Part shown: positions 11,901-23,496 of the stretch, one piece after another
Layout of the letters: each line of letters begins with the position of its first letter
Numbering within the stretch: the first letter of the stretch is position 1
From: Bolinopsis microptera
Lineage: Eukaryota > Ctenophora > Tentaculata > Lobata > Bolinopsidae
NCBI RefSeq assembly: GCF_026151205.1
Contig: NC_087072.1
Coordinates: forward strand, 11,384,169 to 11,448,168
DNA: 64,000 nucleotides
Direction: 5' to 3'
The notes under the pieces: model-generated
Told to the model about the DNA's origin: nothing
Database searches by the model: none
The model's input: the letters and a program-made list of their open reading frames with translations, nothing else
Position numbers and translations under genes: made by a program

Positions 11901-13174
11901 TAAACCCAGACATATGCCGAAAGTTTTCCGGCCGGTCTGTACCGCCGTCAACTCAACCCAACTTATACACATTACTGCGCGTGCGCGCGCCTGCATTACA
12001 AAGGAGTGAAAAATCGTATTTTTATCACAAAATATTGTTGGCGTCTTCCATTTAATCAATATTCTAGAGGCAAAAACGCGGGTTCCATGCGATTAGATCT
12101 CAGTTTCAAAGTAGCATCATCATTTACCTGTTTACGAAGGTCCTATAGACACCTTTGACATTTGTTGGACAATATCATCTCCATTATCTGAAAAAGTTAG
12201 GGTGTCACAAATAACTGATGTTGTGTGATAAGTAATATATTGGAGTTGAAAGTGCAATGGTTTAAAGTCAGAATTCGGACAATGTATTAATTGGCAATAA
12301 AATATTAGATCAATCAATAATAATAATTACTACAACAAATTACTCAATATCATTGCCAACGTATTTCTCAATAGCGAGTTCTCAAACTTACCCTGCTATG
12401 CTGTGTAAGCGAGCAAATGTCATAAAGATGACTGCTGTATGCCCGGTCTGGGTTTATCCAGAGTTTTCCTCTTTCTTTTCCTATTCTCTTTTCCTCGTCT
12501 CATTTTTTCTCCATTGCTGCATTGGGTATTGAGTTAATAAATAATTGATTGTAATACTCATTTAGTTGTAAATAATACGACTTACAAGCTAGAGCTGCAG
12601 GTAATTGTGGGAAATGTATTTTCTATTATATCTGACAAAAAGTAATTTAAAATTCAGACACAAGAAAACAAGTGACATTGCATGAACCAATCAAATGATG
12701 GTGGTCAATTATTAAATGTAGTACTTTAACACTCAGATATAAATCGTATCCTATTTATATTATGATCTTCTCGTCAATAAGAAGAATCTATTAAAAAGAT
12801 CGTAACTTCAAATTAACCCACACAAAGTGAAGATACGATTCAAATACGAGGAAATGTACAAACTATTGACCTAATCAAGGTCACAGCATTTAATCTTTAT
12901 CATGTAGTTACTATTCTTATTTACTTAATAAGAATAAAGTTCCAAAATACACTTATATCTCCCAAAATAGAGTTAAAAACTTAACACATAAAACTATGCA
13001 TCTTTCAATATTTTTGCTCAAAGATTTCAGCAGCAAAAATAAAGTTAATGATCTGTCCTCCATGATAATAAGTCAAAATAATAAAATTAAATTAAAAGAC
13101 TTGGCAGCCTGCACCTTATAATTAAGAATATATATGTTAAGTTAGGAAGGTACAAGCTGTTGGATCACACCTCA

Positions 13175-16100
13175 CTAGCGCCTGTAAGGGTTGTAGTTGT
13201 TCTGATTTCTGTTCTGATGTCTGTAAGGTTGTCGGTGGGGGGCCGGATGACGCTGTCCCGGGGGCGGATATCTGGGACGGTCCTGCGGAGGTCTGAACCC
13301 ACGCACCATGTTTCCTAACATTCTGTTACCCACTGTGTTGGGGCCCTGCATTGGCCGCGCTCTTTGGAACCCTGTGTAGGGCCGATAAGATCCCCGCCTG
13401 TTGTCATTCCAATCCTTTGGTTTGAGGCTCTTTTCAGGGAGCTTAACATTGGGGAGGAGCTTGGCTGGGAACACGAACCCTTTAACAAACTGGGGGTTCT
13501 GGTAACCTGCTGAGATAGCTCCAGTGTTGTCGAAGGGAGCAAGTGCGGGGACTGGGGACCTCACAGTCTGACCAGGTAGGATAGCCTCGTCATCAGGGCG
13601 CACATTACCTGTAGTACCCCTGCCTTGAGTTGGGTCCAACTCCACATACTCTGTTTTATCAGGATACTCGTACAGAGCCTTGAAACTCTCGTACCAGGGA
13701 TGTTTAGACGAGATGAAGATCCGGTCCTGACCAGGCTTGTTTCGCTTTACCTCCCGTTCGTCCAGAGTGTCGTAGACTGTGTCCAGCGCTCCTAGCAGAC
13801 GTTTCTCATCAACAAAAGGAAGCAGCGCAACTCCTTGCCAAGCGTACTTCTTGCCGTTCAAGTCAATCTTGAAATCAGAGGGGTAAAAGTCAATGATCTG
13901 AGAGTCTGGCTGGTACATTAGTTCGGCCCAATCATCCGGCAGAAACTTCTTACTACCTGACATAACAACCAGTTAAAACAACAAAAATAAACAATTTGAG
14001 AAATCACTAGCGTTTAGTTGTTTGTTTTCAGACGTGACAGAGACCAATGAAAACTACTTCAAGGCAGGCCTGAAGTACAATACATTAAAAACAAGGCGTA
14101 CCTGCAGGAAAAACGCCCATAAGTTGCTCCATCGGGTTGAAAGGTTTTGTATCAAGGGGGAAGTCTTTGAACATATCAGTTATGTGTCTGAAGTCGGAGG
14201 CAAATGGAGCGTAGTGGAATGGGAAGTACCAGTTCCAGGAAGCGCATCCTTGATAGTAGTACCTGATAAATTGGGGATATGGTGAGAACACTGAGCAGTT
14301 AGGGATGACATTCACAAAACAGCAATAAGTGGAATAAATTCGGTTCAATAAAATAAGAAAGCCAAAGGCTACATAACACAGATGATATTGATATATTATA
14401 CGAATCTGATGGGTTGTACAACTTTTACTGTCAACAACAACTGTCAACAACGATTGGGCGACTCCTGTACTGTGGTTCGATACGCACGGAAGTTTGACTA
14501 ATAAAGTTCTCCAGAAATCACGCCTGTCGATCTTCGGCGCTCGTCGAACCAGAGTCCAGGTAGCGCACTAAAGTTCGACAAATATTTCCGACAAACCTTA
14601 GTACGACCTGAACTAAGGTTCAGGTAGCGAACTGAGATTCGACTTTAGTGCGTTTCGAACTATAGTACGTGTACCCTCCTGTCCGAAAGTAAGTTTTTCG
14701 GACAATAGTTTATGTCCGATCCTACCATACAACAAACTATCTAGTTGAGTAGCATACCTGAGAACCCAGCACAGCCCGGTGACGTATGCTGCCACTACTT
14801 TCTTAACAAAGGTTGTGTCTTCAGGTGACACCTTGAACTTTTGTAGATAGTACCTAAAAACATATGATGGGGTGAAAAACACAGAAAGTTTAGGTACGTT
14901 TCGACAAATGTCCAGTCATGAATAAAGTTATTCAAAATATTAATAATATTAAAGTCAGAGTAACAAACTAAAGTTGTAAACCTATCCCTCCAGCCGTCCT
15001 CGTGTAGTCTGACGTCATCAGCAGGTTCCTTATCTTCTTCTTCTTCCTCTTCTCCAGCTGGTCTCTTCTTTCCTCCTTCCTCCGAGCCTCCACTCTTTTC
15101 TCCGCTATCTTCACGTGCTTGTTTTATGTAGCTCGCTACTGCTGATGTCTTACCTGCTCCATTCTGAAATAATATCACAGTTACTGACAGTCTGTTATAA
15201 TATCACAGTTACTGACAGTCTGTTATAATATCACAGTTACTGACAGTCTGTTATAATATCACAGTTACTGACAGTCTGTTATAATATCACAGTTACTGAC
15301 AGTCTGTTATAATATCACAGTTACTGAAAGTCTGTTATAATATCACAGTTATTGACAGTCTGTTATAATATCACAGTTACTGACATGGACAGTCGCAGTC
15401 TGATATATGATATCAAAAATACTGACAGTCTTGTTATTATTATTATCATAAAACTAAATACAGCAAACACGAGAAATACATCAAGTGGTCGAATACCATT
15501 CTCTGATATTGGGGGATTAGGTCTGGGGATGCTGACTTGTATCACAGCACGGATATGGTTCAGAACCCCGGCTAGGGTTAGCGTGAACACTTTCCCAGCT
15601 AAGCTGTCACCTTGGTAAGCACCGATGTTTATTACAAATTCACCAGATTGTGATCTGTCGACAGTGACCTTTAGTTTGGTGTTACACATCAGGTACTGTA
15701 CTAGTAAGCGGATGTCGTCTCTTGAGCACCCAGCATCAATAAGTTAATGATAGCATTATCTATTATATGATAGCATTATCTATTATATGATAGCATTATC
15801 TGGGACCAGACTAGGTCTGCACAGCTGCGACCACGTTTGTGGGCGGCCTGCCAAGGGCCAGTGTACATGTCAACATGTCATTTGATCCTGTTCAGTGCAA
15901 CGAGTGACATTGCCATTCAACATTCAACAGGGTGAATAGGCTGCACAGGTCCACGTTTCTTTCCTGGCTTCTGAAGGGAAGCTAAAGTACCCTCTCCAAT
16001 GGCTGTAGGACCAGCTGCTTTCATCACAGCCTGTTATAATATCACATTTACTGACAGTCTAATATAATATCACAGTTATTGACAGTCTGATATAATATCA

Positions 16101-19100
16101 CAGTTACTGACAGTCTGATATAATATCACAGTTACTGACAGTCTAATATAATATCACAGTTACTGACAGTCTGATATAATATCACAGTTACTGACAGTCT
16201 GATATAATATCACAGTTACTGACAGTCTGATATAATATCACATTAACTGACAGTCTGATATAATATCACAGTTACTGACAGTCTGATATCTCCAGTTTTT
16301 CGGTGATTTTAACCATTTTGCAAAACTTTTTTAATTCGAATTTAGAAATTTTTTTTAGTCTCGAAAAAGTTTAGCTATAAATTACTTTTTCTCCTCCTTT
16401 CAAGCGATTTTCCTCATTTTGGAAAACAATTTGATTATAACTTGTTAAATGATTGACTGATAGTCCAATTAAAAAAAACAGGGTTTTCTGTAATATTGAT
16501 AGAAAAATAGAATTTACGATAAAAACTTACATTTGATTCTAGTTTCTTCTTGTCTTCCCACGGATTCTTCTTGTCTCCTCCGAGAGCTACTGGTTCAGAG
16601 AACTGTTTGTATAATCCAGACACAGCGCCTGTGACACACAATTAAGTTAGGCAAGAGTTATCATAATTAAACAAATTTCAATAAAATAGTTGATTTTACT
16701 ACAGAGTACAGTTATATTAATTACAGAATACAGCAATTATATTAATTAATATTGATTGATTAAATACTAATCACGGGTCAATTAATAGTCCCCTCTGTAA
16801 AAATTTACGGGAAACCAAGCACGGTTTAAGGACACAAAGAACTGAGTCCGCAAATACAACTTGAATAAATGAGAAATGATGAATCGGACGATTATCAAAC
16901 GCGGCAGTCCCAACGCAATACGCAAGTTACACTCGCCGATTAAAAGAGCGTGTAAAAGATATAACGGCTTTTAGTCACGTGACTAGAATATAACTCTCTG
17001 ATTAGTATGTTTAGTCACGTGACCCGAATACAGCTTTCTCGTTAGTACGTGGTTAGTGAAAATAGCGGAAAAATCATTCTCTGATTTGTGTTCAGATTAT
17101 CTGTCTTTAATCTACACCTGATTATTATATTATGACGCAGTGAAACTGATATTCCGCGGAATAGGTTGCAAATCAGCTGGTAATTAGTTGACCTGGGGAC
17201 GCGGACAGGCGGACGGACATAAAAAGCACGGTAAACGCACATTTGACGCACACATATACATAACGCATATTCGGTCAACTGTTGTTGTTGTTGTTGTTGT
17301 TGTAAAGCACAGTTAGCAGACATTTGTCCCCGTGTAGTTCAGTCATCATTTCTACCCCGTTTCTGTTTGTGTAAAGCTATTCCTGGGTCATGTGATGTCA
17401 GACTGGCTCTCTGATTCGCTCTAAAGATCAAGTGGTCCCCTGTTAACTCGTGCGACGTTGCACCAAGCAAGCAAAACGCTGTGCGTTGCTCGTGCGTTCG
17501 CGTTAAGTAACCCTTATGTCTTATCTGTGCTTTAACCGTGCGTTATGCGTCCGTCATCAGATTACCGAATTGCCAAACAGTGTCAAGCTGATCAAGCAGA
17601 GGAAATTAAAACGGAGGATATAATGAATATTAGCATATATAATATGATGCATATTAACAACAACTTATTATCTTTATTTCCAATAAGAATATACTCACTA
17701 AACAACTCATGTATCCCAATCTAGATCAAGCTACCATGGGAAGATGATGAATCAAAACCAATTTAAAAACTTTAACATAGAAATGTTATTGCCAATTATT
17801 AGTTGCTTATTACTACTAGTGGTTGATCTTTTTAAGGAAATGCTAAGTTGTTGGCAAATTATGATATATGTCTGGTCGTGTATTTCCAGAAAGTTCCGTT
17901 TAAATTTTTAAACTGGGGCGTGCATTTCTTCACGCACAACAAATTTGTCTCTGCGACTTTCACAAACGTAGGTAAATCAAAATTAATCAGTAAATGTTTT
18001 CTTCTCAAAATTGTTCGTAACTTCAGCCCCGTTCGGATCCAAATAGCGCAGAAATTAGGTCCGTGCGCAAATAGTGATCGATAAGTTATACTGTTGGGAG
18101 ATGGCTTGTTCACACAGAGACATGCCGAATGGTAAACGAAGTTATCGGGAAATATCTGCAAACCAAATAACAGCTGAAGTCAAATGATAACACATATTGA
18201 ATATTGATTGAAAGTTTACCTTTAATGGACAGGTCACGAACAGTGTATTATTGGGAGAAGGTTCACCAATACAGCCTCTGAGCCTCGGGTAAGGGCTAGG
18301 GCCCCACACTGATAAAGATCTAGAAGGAGCGAGCGAGATGGCAAGTGACCGCAAACACTGGGGGGAGATGATACGACACAAACGGGAGTTCATTGGTGCA
18401 GGCCACTCGAATGATTGAGGAGACCTAATCAGGTACTTGAGTAAGTAGTATTTCGCCCATAGTTTATTTTCCCGTATCGTGCTCTGCTGATTACTGCAGT
18501 AATTATTCATAATTACAAAAACAGTGGAAAAAGTGCCATGTGAGGGAATCGAACCTATGAACTAGTGTTTCTCTCCAGTCTCCAGTGTAGGTGCCCCTAT
18601 CTTTTGGCGCCCCCCCCCCTCCCCCCTCCTCTTAAAGTAAAAAGGTAAAATTGGACCGATTAGGTAATTTTAGAGGATATGCCGGTAAAATGTCTAACAA
18701 TGTGTGTTTCCAGAGCAAAACGCGCAATTTTGCTAGTACTTTATTTAAGTTGTCCCACATTCAAACGACGATTTGGCGCCCCCCTAAGCCGGCACACGAG
18801 TAAATAACGAGTAAATTCAAACCGTTAGCGGCAGTTGAAGGTCGGTTAGGAGTCCAGTGAGGAGTCTTCATCTTCTCTCTCTTTTTCCTGTCCTTGTCCC
18901 GCTTTCTGAACATCTGCTCCTTCTCATAACGAGCCTTGAATATCTCGTCTTCCATCTTACCGAGCTCTGTCATTATTATCTGTACCTGTTTCACATGTCA
19001 CATCAACATTTAGTCATTTATCAGTCAACTAGGATCTACCATAAACTATGCGGTAAAATTTAACCTAGATAATACATTTTAAAACGTACTTGGTATGCTT

Positions 19101-20351
19101 TTTAATTCATGGTAGTATAAACAAAATATCATCATTGAAATTAGCGAAAATTAAATAAAATAATTTAACGTTGCTCACCTTTCTCAAGTCAGGGAATCCG
19201 TCCTTACAAAGATATCCTCTAGTTTTATCCACAGTATCTTTATACAACCTACACAACCTGTCAATAGCTCCCTCTCTGATTTCCAGAGACGGCAAGTGAG
19301 CCAGGAAATCGTTACCGACAAAGAAACACAGGAACACCCAGTCATCAATAGCTCGCTCCAAACAGTAGTTACCGTGCAAAACGTTCTTCAAAGTGGACAG
19401 TTCGTCCTCAAGGTACTCCCGGAGAACGCAGAGCCGCACGAAGATATACTGCTGTTCCATTGTAACCTTAGCTCCGACCCCCTCAACATGGTCCTCCTCT
19501 TTAGCAAGTCCCCGACACATCTCCACATCATGGCCTTCTTGTCCACACAACTCACAGGGTCTTGAAGGAGGGGGACCTGGTTTGAACTCCTCTCTGATAA
19601 TTGTGAAGTGAGGCTCATGAGTTGCAAGTCCCAACATTATCAAGTCAGCGTCAGCTCCACACAAACAATGGTGAGTATCAGGCTCATAGTGGGGGCTCTG
19701 ACGCTGACGTCTGATGAAGTCCATTATCTTGTGTTCTCCCTCCCCGGGCACGTTGGAGTCGGACAAGTAGACCTGGATGTTTGCCCAGCCAGGGTCGTTA
19801 TTCAGTCTTTGGAAGCAGTAGTAACGCAAACACTCTGCTAATCTGAACATGAATTCGGTACCTGGTGTGATACAGTTACTGTCAAATCTCTCGCCCTTTT
19901 CTTTCTCTGGAGGTAGAATACAACCCTGCGCTTTCAACCTTTTCCTCATCTCACTCAACATCTCCTCTTTCTCCTGAGCCTCCTTTGCAGACCTGAACCT
20001 TCTAGATCTCTGCTGGTTCATCTTGGCTCTTGGTGCAACACCATCAATAGCCATGTACAGGATCTTCCTAGGTCGGACGATGTTGAACAACCTGTCCAGC
20101 ATATCAAATATAGCGATCATCATCTCGTTCTCATTCTTAGGGGCTGGGCGATCTTCAGGATGGCAACAAGGATGGATAATACCGTTCATATCAAGGTAAA
20201 GGTTATCAAACTCCATGTTATTAGGGTTGGGTAGAGAAGTATTGATCGGTACCTTGATGCCATTTACCTCCTTTTCCTTCTCCTCGTGAGCGTTGACAAT
20301 CAGACTCTTGTATTTCCGGGACAGCCATCGAAAGAAGGCTGGAACTCCCAT
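13175..20351 (-). CDS. XRN2: 5'-3' exoribonuclease 2 (nuclear XRN2/Rat1), complete, 7 exons
   Basis: Nuclear 5'-to-3' exoribonuclease that degrades uncapped RNA and drives torpedo-type transcription termination. Exons: 19179-20351, 18823-18985, 16531-16628, 14982-15163, 14758-14853, 14102-14262 and 13175-13956. All borders are GT-AG with matching phases. The product is 884 residues against about 950 in human. Exon 1 starts MGVPAFFRWLSRKY and holds the catalytic acidic motifs LDMNGIIHPC, GEGEHKIMDF, CGADADLIML and VGNDFLAHLP, and a CxxC-GH-C zinc knuckle (CELCGQEGHDVEMC). Exon 2 begins the linker. Exons 5-7 carry [47 protein letters not shown] and YAWQGVALLPFVDE. The tail is rich in Arg, Pro, Tyr and Asn. 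Two 28-bp repeat arrays and a retroelement fragment lie in intron 3, and a hAT MITE sits 48 bp upstream of the ATG. Confidence 0.96.
15166..15388. repeat. 28-bp tandem repeat, left array in XRN2 intron 3
   Basis: Eight units of 28 bp built on CACAGTTACTGACAGTCTG plus TTATAATAT, spaced exactly 28 bp (15176, 15204 and so on to 15372). The array starts right at the exon-4 acceptor (15164-15165), so repeat sequence abuts the splice site. Confidence 0.92.
15483..16030 (-). mobile_element. LINE reverse-transcriptase fragment between the two 28-bp arrays
   Basis: Broken minus-strand frames match the reverse transcriptase at 56.6-58.1 kb: GTLASLQKPGKKRGPV and HKRGRSCADLVWS at 15800-16010, then DAGCSRDDIR, GAYQGDSLAGKVFT and PRPNPPISENGIRPL at 15483-15740. 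A 20-bp TGATAGCATTATCTATTATA repeat (15745-15800) and stops interrupt it. It is a decayed member of the same family. Confidence 0.7.
16033..16290. repeat. 28-bp tandem repeat, right array in XRN2 intron 3
   Basis: About nine units of the same 28-bp repeat as at 15.2 kb, but with CTGATATAATAT where the left array has CTGTTATAATAT. The two arrays have therefore homogenised separately on either side of the LINE fragment. Confidence 0.9.
17279..17303. repeat. (GTT)n microsatellite
   Basis: About eight GTT units in XRN2 intron 2. The rest of 16650-18240 in this intron shows no recognisable gene. Near 16973 and 17014 it contains two TAGTCACGTGAC words in similar surroundings. Confidence 0.8.
18292..18419 (+). 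mobile_element. LINE-type ORF2 C-terminal tail fragment
   Basis: The plus frame reads EGASEMASDRKHWGEMIRHK followed by AGHSND and a stop. Tails of the form ...A.DR..W...... AGHSND are common at the C-terminus of LINE ORF2 proteins. Only about 40 residues are left. It lies in XRN2 intron 2. Confidence 0.4.
18597..18790 (-). mobile_element. truncated copy of the 289-bp hAT MITE (inverted)
   Basis: The segment from TTGGCGCCCCC to AACGACGATTTGGCGCCCCCC matches the interior of the intact MITE at 30140-30428 in reverse orientation, but both CAGTGGCG ends are missing. It ends about 33 bp from XRN2 exon 2. Confidence 0.7.
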
Positions 20352-20398
20352 GAAATAGCCAGATTATCTACCTGGTAAGTAGTTATGTTACTATATAT

Positions 20399-20547
20399 CA
20401 GGGACAAAAGGATTTCGCGGCATGTACGAAATCGCGAAATTTCCCATTCTCCGCGACAAATTTTATGTATAGTTTAATGTATAGCCTGTTAAATTTCGCG
20501 GTACCGCGATTTTTGGCCAAAATAATCGCGAAATCCTTTTGTCCCTG
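20399..20547. mobile_element. 149-bp hAT-type MITE with 8-bp target duplication
   Basis: The ends are perfect inverted repeats starting CAGGGACAAAAGGATTTC and ending with its complement. They are flanked by identical 8-bp CTATATAT at 20391-20398 and 20548-20555. CAG...CTG ends with an 8-bp duplication indicate the hAT superfamily. The interior contains further CGCGAAATTT / AAATTTCGCG words, so it folds extensively. It lies between the XRN2 start codon (48 bp away) and the divergent or unknown DNA upstream, so it is likely in the XRN2 promoter or 5' UTR. Confidence 0.92.
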
Positions 20548-20555
20548 CTATATAT

Positions 20556-20899
20556 ATCTGAAAAGTTATTGCCTAAAAATAAGGTTGAATTCATTCAGGG
20601 GAAGGTCAGTCGACAATTATTATCTGTTTGGCAAATATTTTCGCTTAAATGGTACTGATCTAAGACACTACAAGTAAAATAAATTCAACATATTTTATAT
20701 TATATACTATGTTATAAAATTAGTCAAACCATTATTTTTATGAAATTCTGACCAACAAAGAAGACTTGGTATTCGCATATCGTGTAAAAACGTAATGACT
20801 AATTTGTGTTAACACAATAATAGATAATATTCATAAAAAGAACTTAATGATTTTAATACGTTTCATGATAATTAAAAGTTTAAAATAATTGGCATCTAA
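20556..20899. other. AT-rich spacer between XRN2 and the ARM/BTB gene
   Basis: No gene seen. It should contain the 3' UTR and polyadenylation region of the ARM/BTB gene and the upstream region of XRN2. Confidence 0.5.
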
Positions 20900-23197
20900 T
20901 CAGCTAAAAACTTTCGGCTTCAGTTGACAAAATCTTTTCAAAAGTGGCACAGCAATCTGGTGAAACATTTCCCTAAAAATCAACTTTAATCCCATAAGGG
21001 GAAACTTAAGGTTTCTATACTGACAATCGTGAATTAAACACGAGGAGGTAATTCTGAAAACGGTGGTTACCCTAAACATTATAGAGAATAGCAACAGTTC
21101 ATAAGCAGCTGGCCATGGGTAGCAATGCTCAGAAACTTTATAGTTGTCAGAAAAGTTAACAATTGTACCAGTTAAAATGTCTTTTAAGCAAAGCAAGGTA
21201 TCGTCTGACAAATAAGGTAATCGAATACAGCTTTCTATTGTTTCCCTAAAATTATGCTTAAACATATTCCTTAAAACAGGAGATGATTTCACAATGCAAC
21301 ATTTAGTTATATCAATTTTAATCTCCCCATTCGTAATCACTATGGGAACCTGACGGTCTTTAATATCATCAATGTTTCCCATGTTTATAGAACTTTCATT
21401 TAAAATGTGTGAGTCATCATCAGAAATGGAACAATGCCACTTAATCAAAACACTTAAATTACCCAGCAAGGCACTGAAAATATCTAAATCAGCTTCATGT
21501 CTATCTAAGACAGCACCAATCACGTCATTTCTCAAAATTTCACAGATTAAAGTATCCTTCCTTAGCAATAACAAGGATTCTGACAATGCTTGGGGACTTG
21601 ACAGGGTAGAAGGATCTAAGCTATGTAATACATTGGACAAAATCAGTTTGCCGCAGCAAGGAAAGCTAGCTATTTTCCTCATTGAACTGGGAGCTGATCT
21701 TAACGGTTTATGATTAAAATACTGGTCCTCGGCAGAAAGGGATGAACAGTCCAACTCATGATAAACGATACTCACAAAAGAGTTATGTATCAAATGAGTA
21801 AACTGCACAGTAAACGAAAGGTAAAGAAGATAATTTAAGCAGTTCACACTATTGAAATTTTTCAGTATACTGACAAGAGTTTTACAATGATTTTTGTCAA
21901 GAATTTTGTAATCAGTTGTCTTTTGCATTAGGAGAAACACTTTAGGCAATATAGTCTGGCATTGAACGAATATTTTGGGATCTATAAAAGATGACACTAT
22001 GATATAGTTTGCTAATGATAGAAGTGCACTGTATAACCCACCATCGAGAGCATACTGAATAAGCTTTTCTCCGGAGTTGAAGATGAAGAATATACTTACC
22101 ACAATGCTGATAACTCTTAGATTCTGCATAATTTCAGAACATTCTGGATTAACTGAATGAACAATTGCACACCCTTTCATAAGGTTAATAAGAGTGGCAC
22201 AAAAATTTCTGTCAACAAGTTCAGTTCTGTAAGAGCCTTCTTGGCAAAGATTCAAATATATTGTCAGAACTTTAACCCTTGTATTTGAGTCATGAGGACA
22301 AATGAGCATTTCTTTGAAAATTGAGTCTCTAGTCTTTTCTGCGACATAGCTTATGTAGTGTAATGTTTTTGGGTGATAAAGATCAAGCAAAATCTCCAAT
22401 GACTTGGAAGATCTTTCTCCAGACAACCATTGGATAACATCAGACAGTATCTCTTTAAATGAATTTTTCACATCAGCAGGTGTTTCTTCGTGTTTGATTA
22501 TAGCCATTGACACTTTAGCAATTTCAAAAACTTCTTGGGGCTTAAACACAACAGAAAATTTGGATTTTTCAACTTCAAATAAGTCCTTAAATGTGGTTAT
22601 TACTGTTGAAATATCATTTTCTTCTAGAAAAGTAGACCAGTCTGATACCAACTGTTTTTTGACATAGGCAGGAAGAAATATCACAATTTCTTTAAATATG
22701 GCATCCTTATTTTTAGCAGAATTATCCCCTGGATGATACTTGCAATATGACATCATTGTTACAACACAGTGCAGAGGAAAAATGAACAAAGCTTTATTCT
22801 TGCTAAGACTCACGGAGAGAAATCGTAATGACCGATAGTAATTGGCAGGGTTCTTAAGGAAAATCTTTATAACAGCATCATAAATTGGGGATGACAGCAA
22901 ATCTTCAAAGAAGTCATCGGCCTTAGAAGCATTGTACAGCATTGAAAGGAGTACATTAGCGACACCACTTGGGATATCTTTATATGAAATGATGATAAGA
23001 AAGTAATCTTTAAAGTCAGTTTTTGATAGCACATTCATGCTCTCAATCGATTGACAATATTCTTTAAAGATAAACTGAAGAACTGAGTAAATGCTCCTAT
23101 AATTTCTGCCATCAGGACCAGGAGTAGTCAAAAGGGCATCCAGTTCAGTGATTGCTTTGTCGATTCGTGTGCATTGACGTTTTGATGGATGGCTCAT
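20900..23197 (-). CDS. ARM-repeat protein with C-terminal BTB domain (ARMC5-like), 765 aa
   Basis: A single uninterrupted coding exon of 765 residues. The N-terminal three quarters is helical and leucine-rich, as in armadillo/HEAT repeats. From about residue 615 there is a BTB/POZ-like unit (VITNGEIKIDITKCCIVKSS, then PVLRNMFKHNF, then IRLPYLSDDTLLCLKDIL), followed by helices resembling a BACK region. ARM repeats followed by a C-terminal BTB are the architecture of ARMC5, a CUL3 adaptor. The sequence is divergent, so the assignment rests on domain order. The ATG at 23197 lies 6 bases after a CATTACAG acceptor (AG at 23204-23205), implying a 5' UTR intron. An alternative reading is another ARM/BTB adaptor. 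Confidence 0.6.
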   Translation of the reverse strand: MSHPSKRQCTRIDKAITELDALLTTPGPDGRNYRSIYSVLQFIFKEYCQSIESMNVLSKTDFKDYFLIIISYKDIPSGVANVLLSMLYNASKADDFFEDLLSSPIYDAVIKIFLKNPANYYRSLRFLSVSLSKNKALFIFPLHCVVTMMSYCKYHPGDNSAKNKDAIFKEIVIFLPAYVKKQLVSDWSTFLEENDISTVITTFKDLFEVEKSKFSVVFKPQEVFEIAKVSMAIIKHEETPADVKNSFKEILSDVIQWLSGERSSKSLEILLDLYHPKTLHYISYVAEKTRDSIFKEMLICPHDSNTRVKVLTIYLNLCQEGSYRTELVDRNFCATLINLMKGCAIVHSVNPECSEIMQNLRVISIVVSIFFIFNSGEKLIQYALDGGLYSALLSLANYIIVSSFIDPKIFVQCQTILPKVFLLMQKTTDYKILDKNHCKTLVSILKNFNSVNCLNYLLYLSFTVQFTHLIHNSFVSIVYHELDCSSLSAEDQYFNHKPLRSAPSSMRKIASFPCCGKLILSNVLHSLDPSTLSSPQALSESLLLLRKDTLICEILRNDVIGAVLDRHEADLDIFSALLGNLSVLIKWHCSISDDDSHILNESSINMGNIDDIKDRQVPIVITNGEIKIDITKCCIVKSSPVLRNMFKHNFRETIESCIRLPYLSDDTLLCLKDILTGTIVNFSDNYKVSEHCYPWPAAYELLLFSIMFRVTTVFRITSSCLIHDCQYRNLKFPLMGLKLIFREMFHQIAVPLLKRFCQLKPKVFS

Positions 23198-23262
23198 ATA
23201 ATCCTGTAATGCAAGTTAGAGGGTAAAAATGTACTCAACGAGGAGGAGGGAGATTAAGATCA

Positions 23263-23496
23263 ATGTTTCCCGCAATCAAACAAAGAATGAGGAGAGAAAT
23301 TAGTGCACTGAATCACTATCATTCAACTTATTATTGGAATAATGTTCCAACAGATCTACGAAATCTGCCCGATGTTAAAAGCTTTAGTGATTCGTATAAG
23401 AAACAGCTACTATCATCTATAACAACAGACCCTAATTATACCGTCGACAATTCATATGACAAATTTTACACTGCAATCATAGTCGCCGATAACTAA
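23263..23496 (+). mobile_element. LINE ORF2 C-terminal fragment
   Basis: The plus frame of 77 codons contains YYWNNVPTDLRNLPDVKSFS followed by KKQLL, a typical ending of LINE ORF2 proteins (WN.LP..LR....  FK..LK..L). There are no upstream reverse-transcriptase motifs. An AT-rich tail follows, and a CAATCAATAAAAAG word at about 24402 could be its 3' end. Confidence 0.6.

Larger units (their letters stand above)
10855..12948 (-). pseudogene. second, decayed copy of the HDAC 5' region
   Basis: Pieces matching the locus at 4.3-8.97 kb appear in the same orientation: an exon-6-like end at 10859-10907, an exon-4 start at about 10950-11000 with its upstream intron to about 11125 (as at 5300-5430), a copy of 8050-8160 at 11135-11240, an exon-2-like block at about 12137-12198 that now contains a stop, a start-exon region at about 12520 reduced to ATGGAGAAAAAATGA, and flanking DNA to 12948. 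Retroelement and GGAGAA-rich DNA is interposed. This is a tandem segmental duplication followed by deletions and insertions. Confidence 0.7.

Noticed and set aside
11700-12059. 119-codon minus-strand frame
   Set aside because: Its apparent hydrophobic repeats are translations of ACACAGGAGA short repeats.
14022-14285. Plus-strand frame opposite XRN2 exon 6
   Set aside because: Shadow of the conserved XRN2 exon on the other strand.
15166-16290. CRISPR-like array from the 28-bp repeats
   Set aside because: Units are contiguous tandem copies without unique spacers, in an animal intron.
17042-17323. Minus-strand frame with a glutamine run
   Set aside because: It comes from the GTT microsatellite in an XRN2 intron and has no other coding feature.
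18541-18600. Possible tRNA gene on the minus strand (GGTTCGATTCC box B-like word)
   Set aside because: No convincing acceptor stem or anticodon arm could be drawn. At most it is a tRNA-derived fragment.
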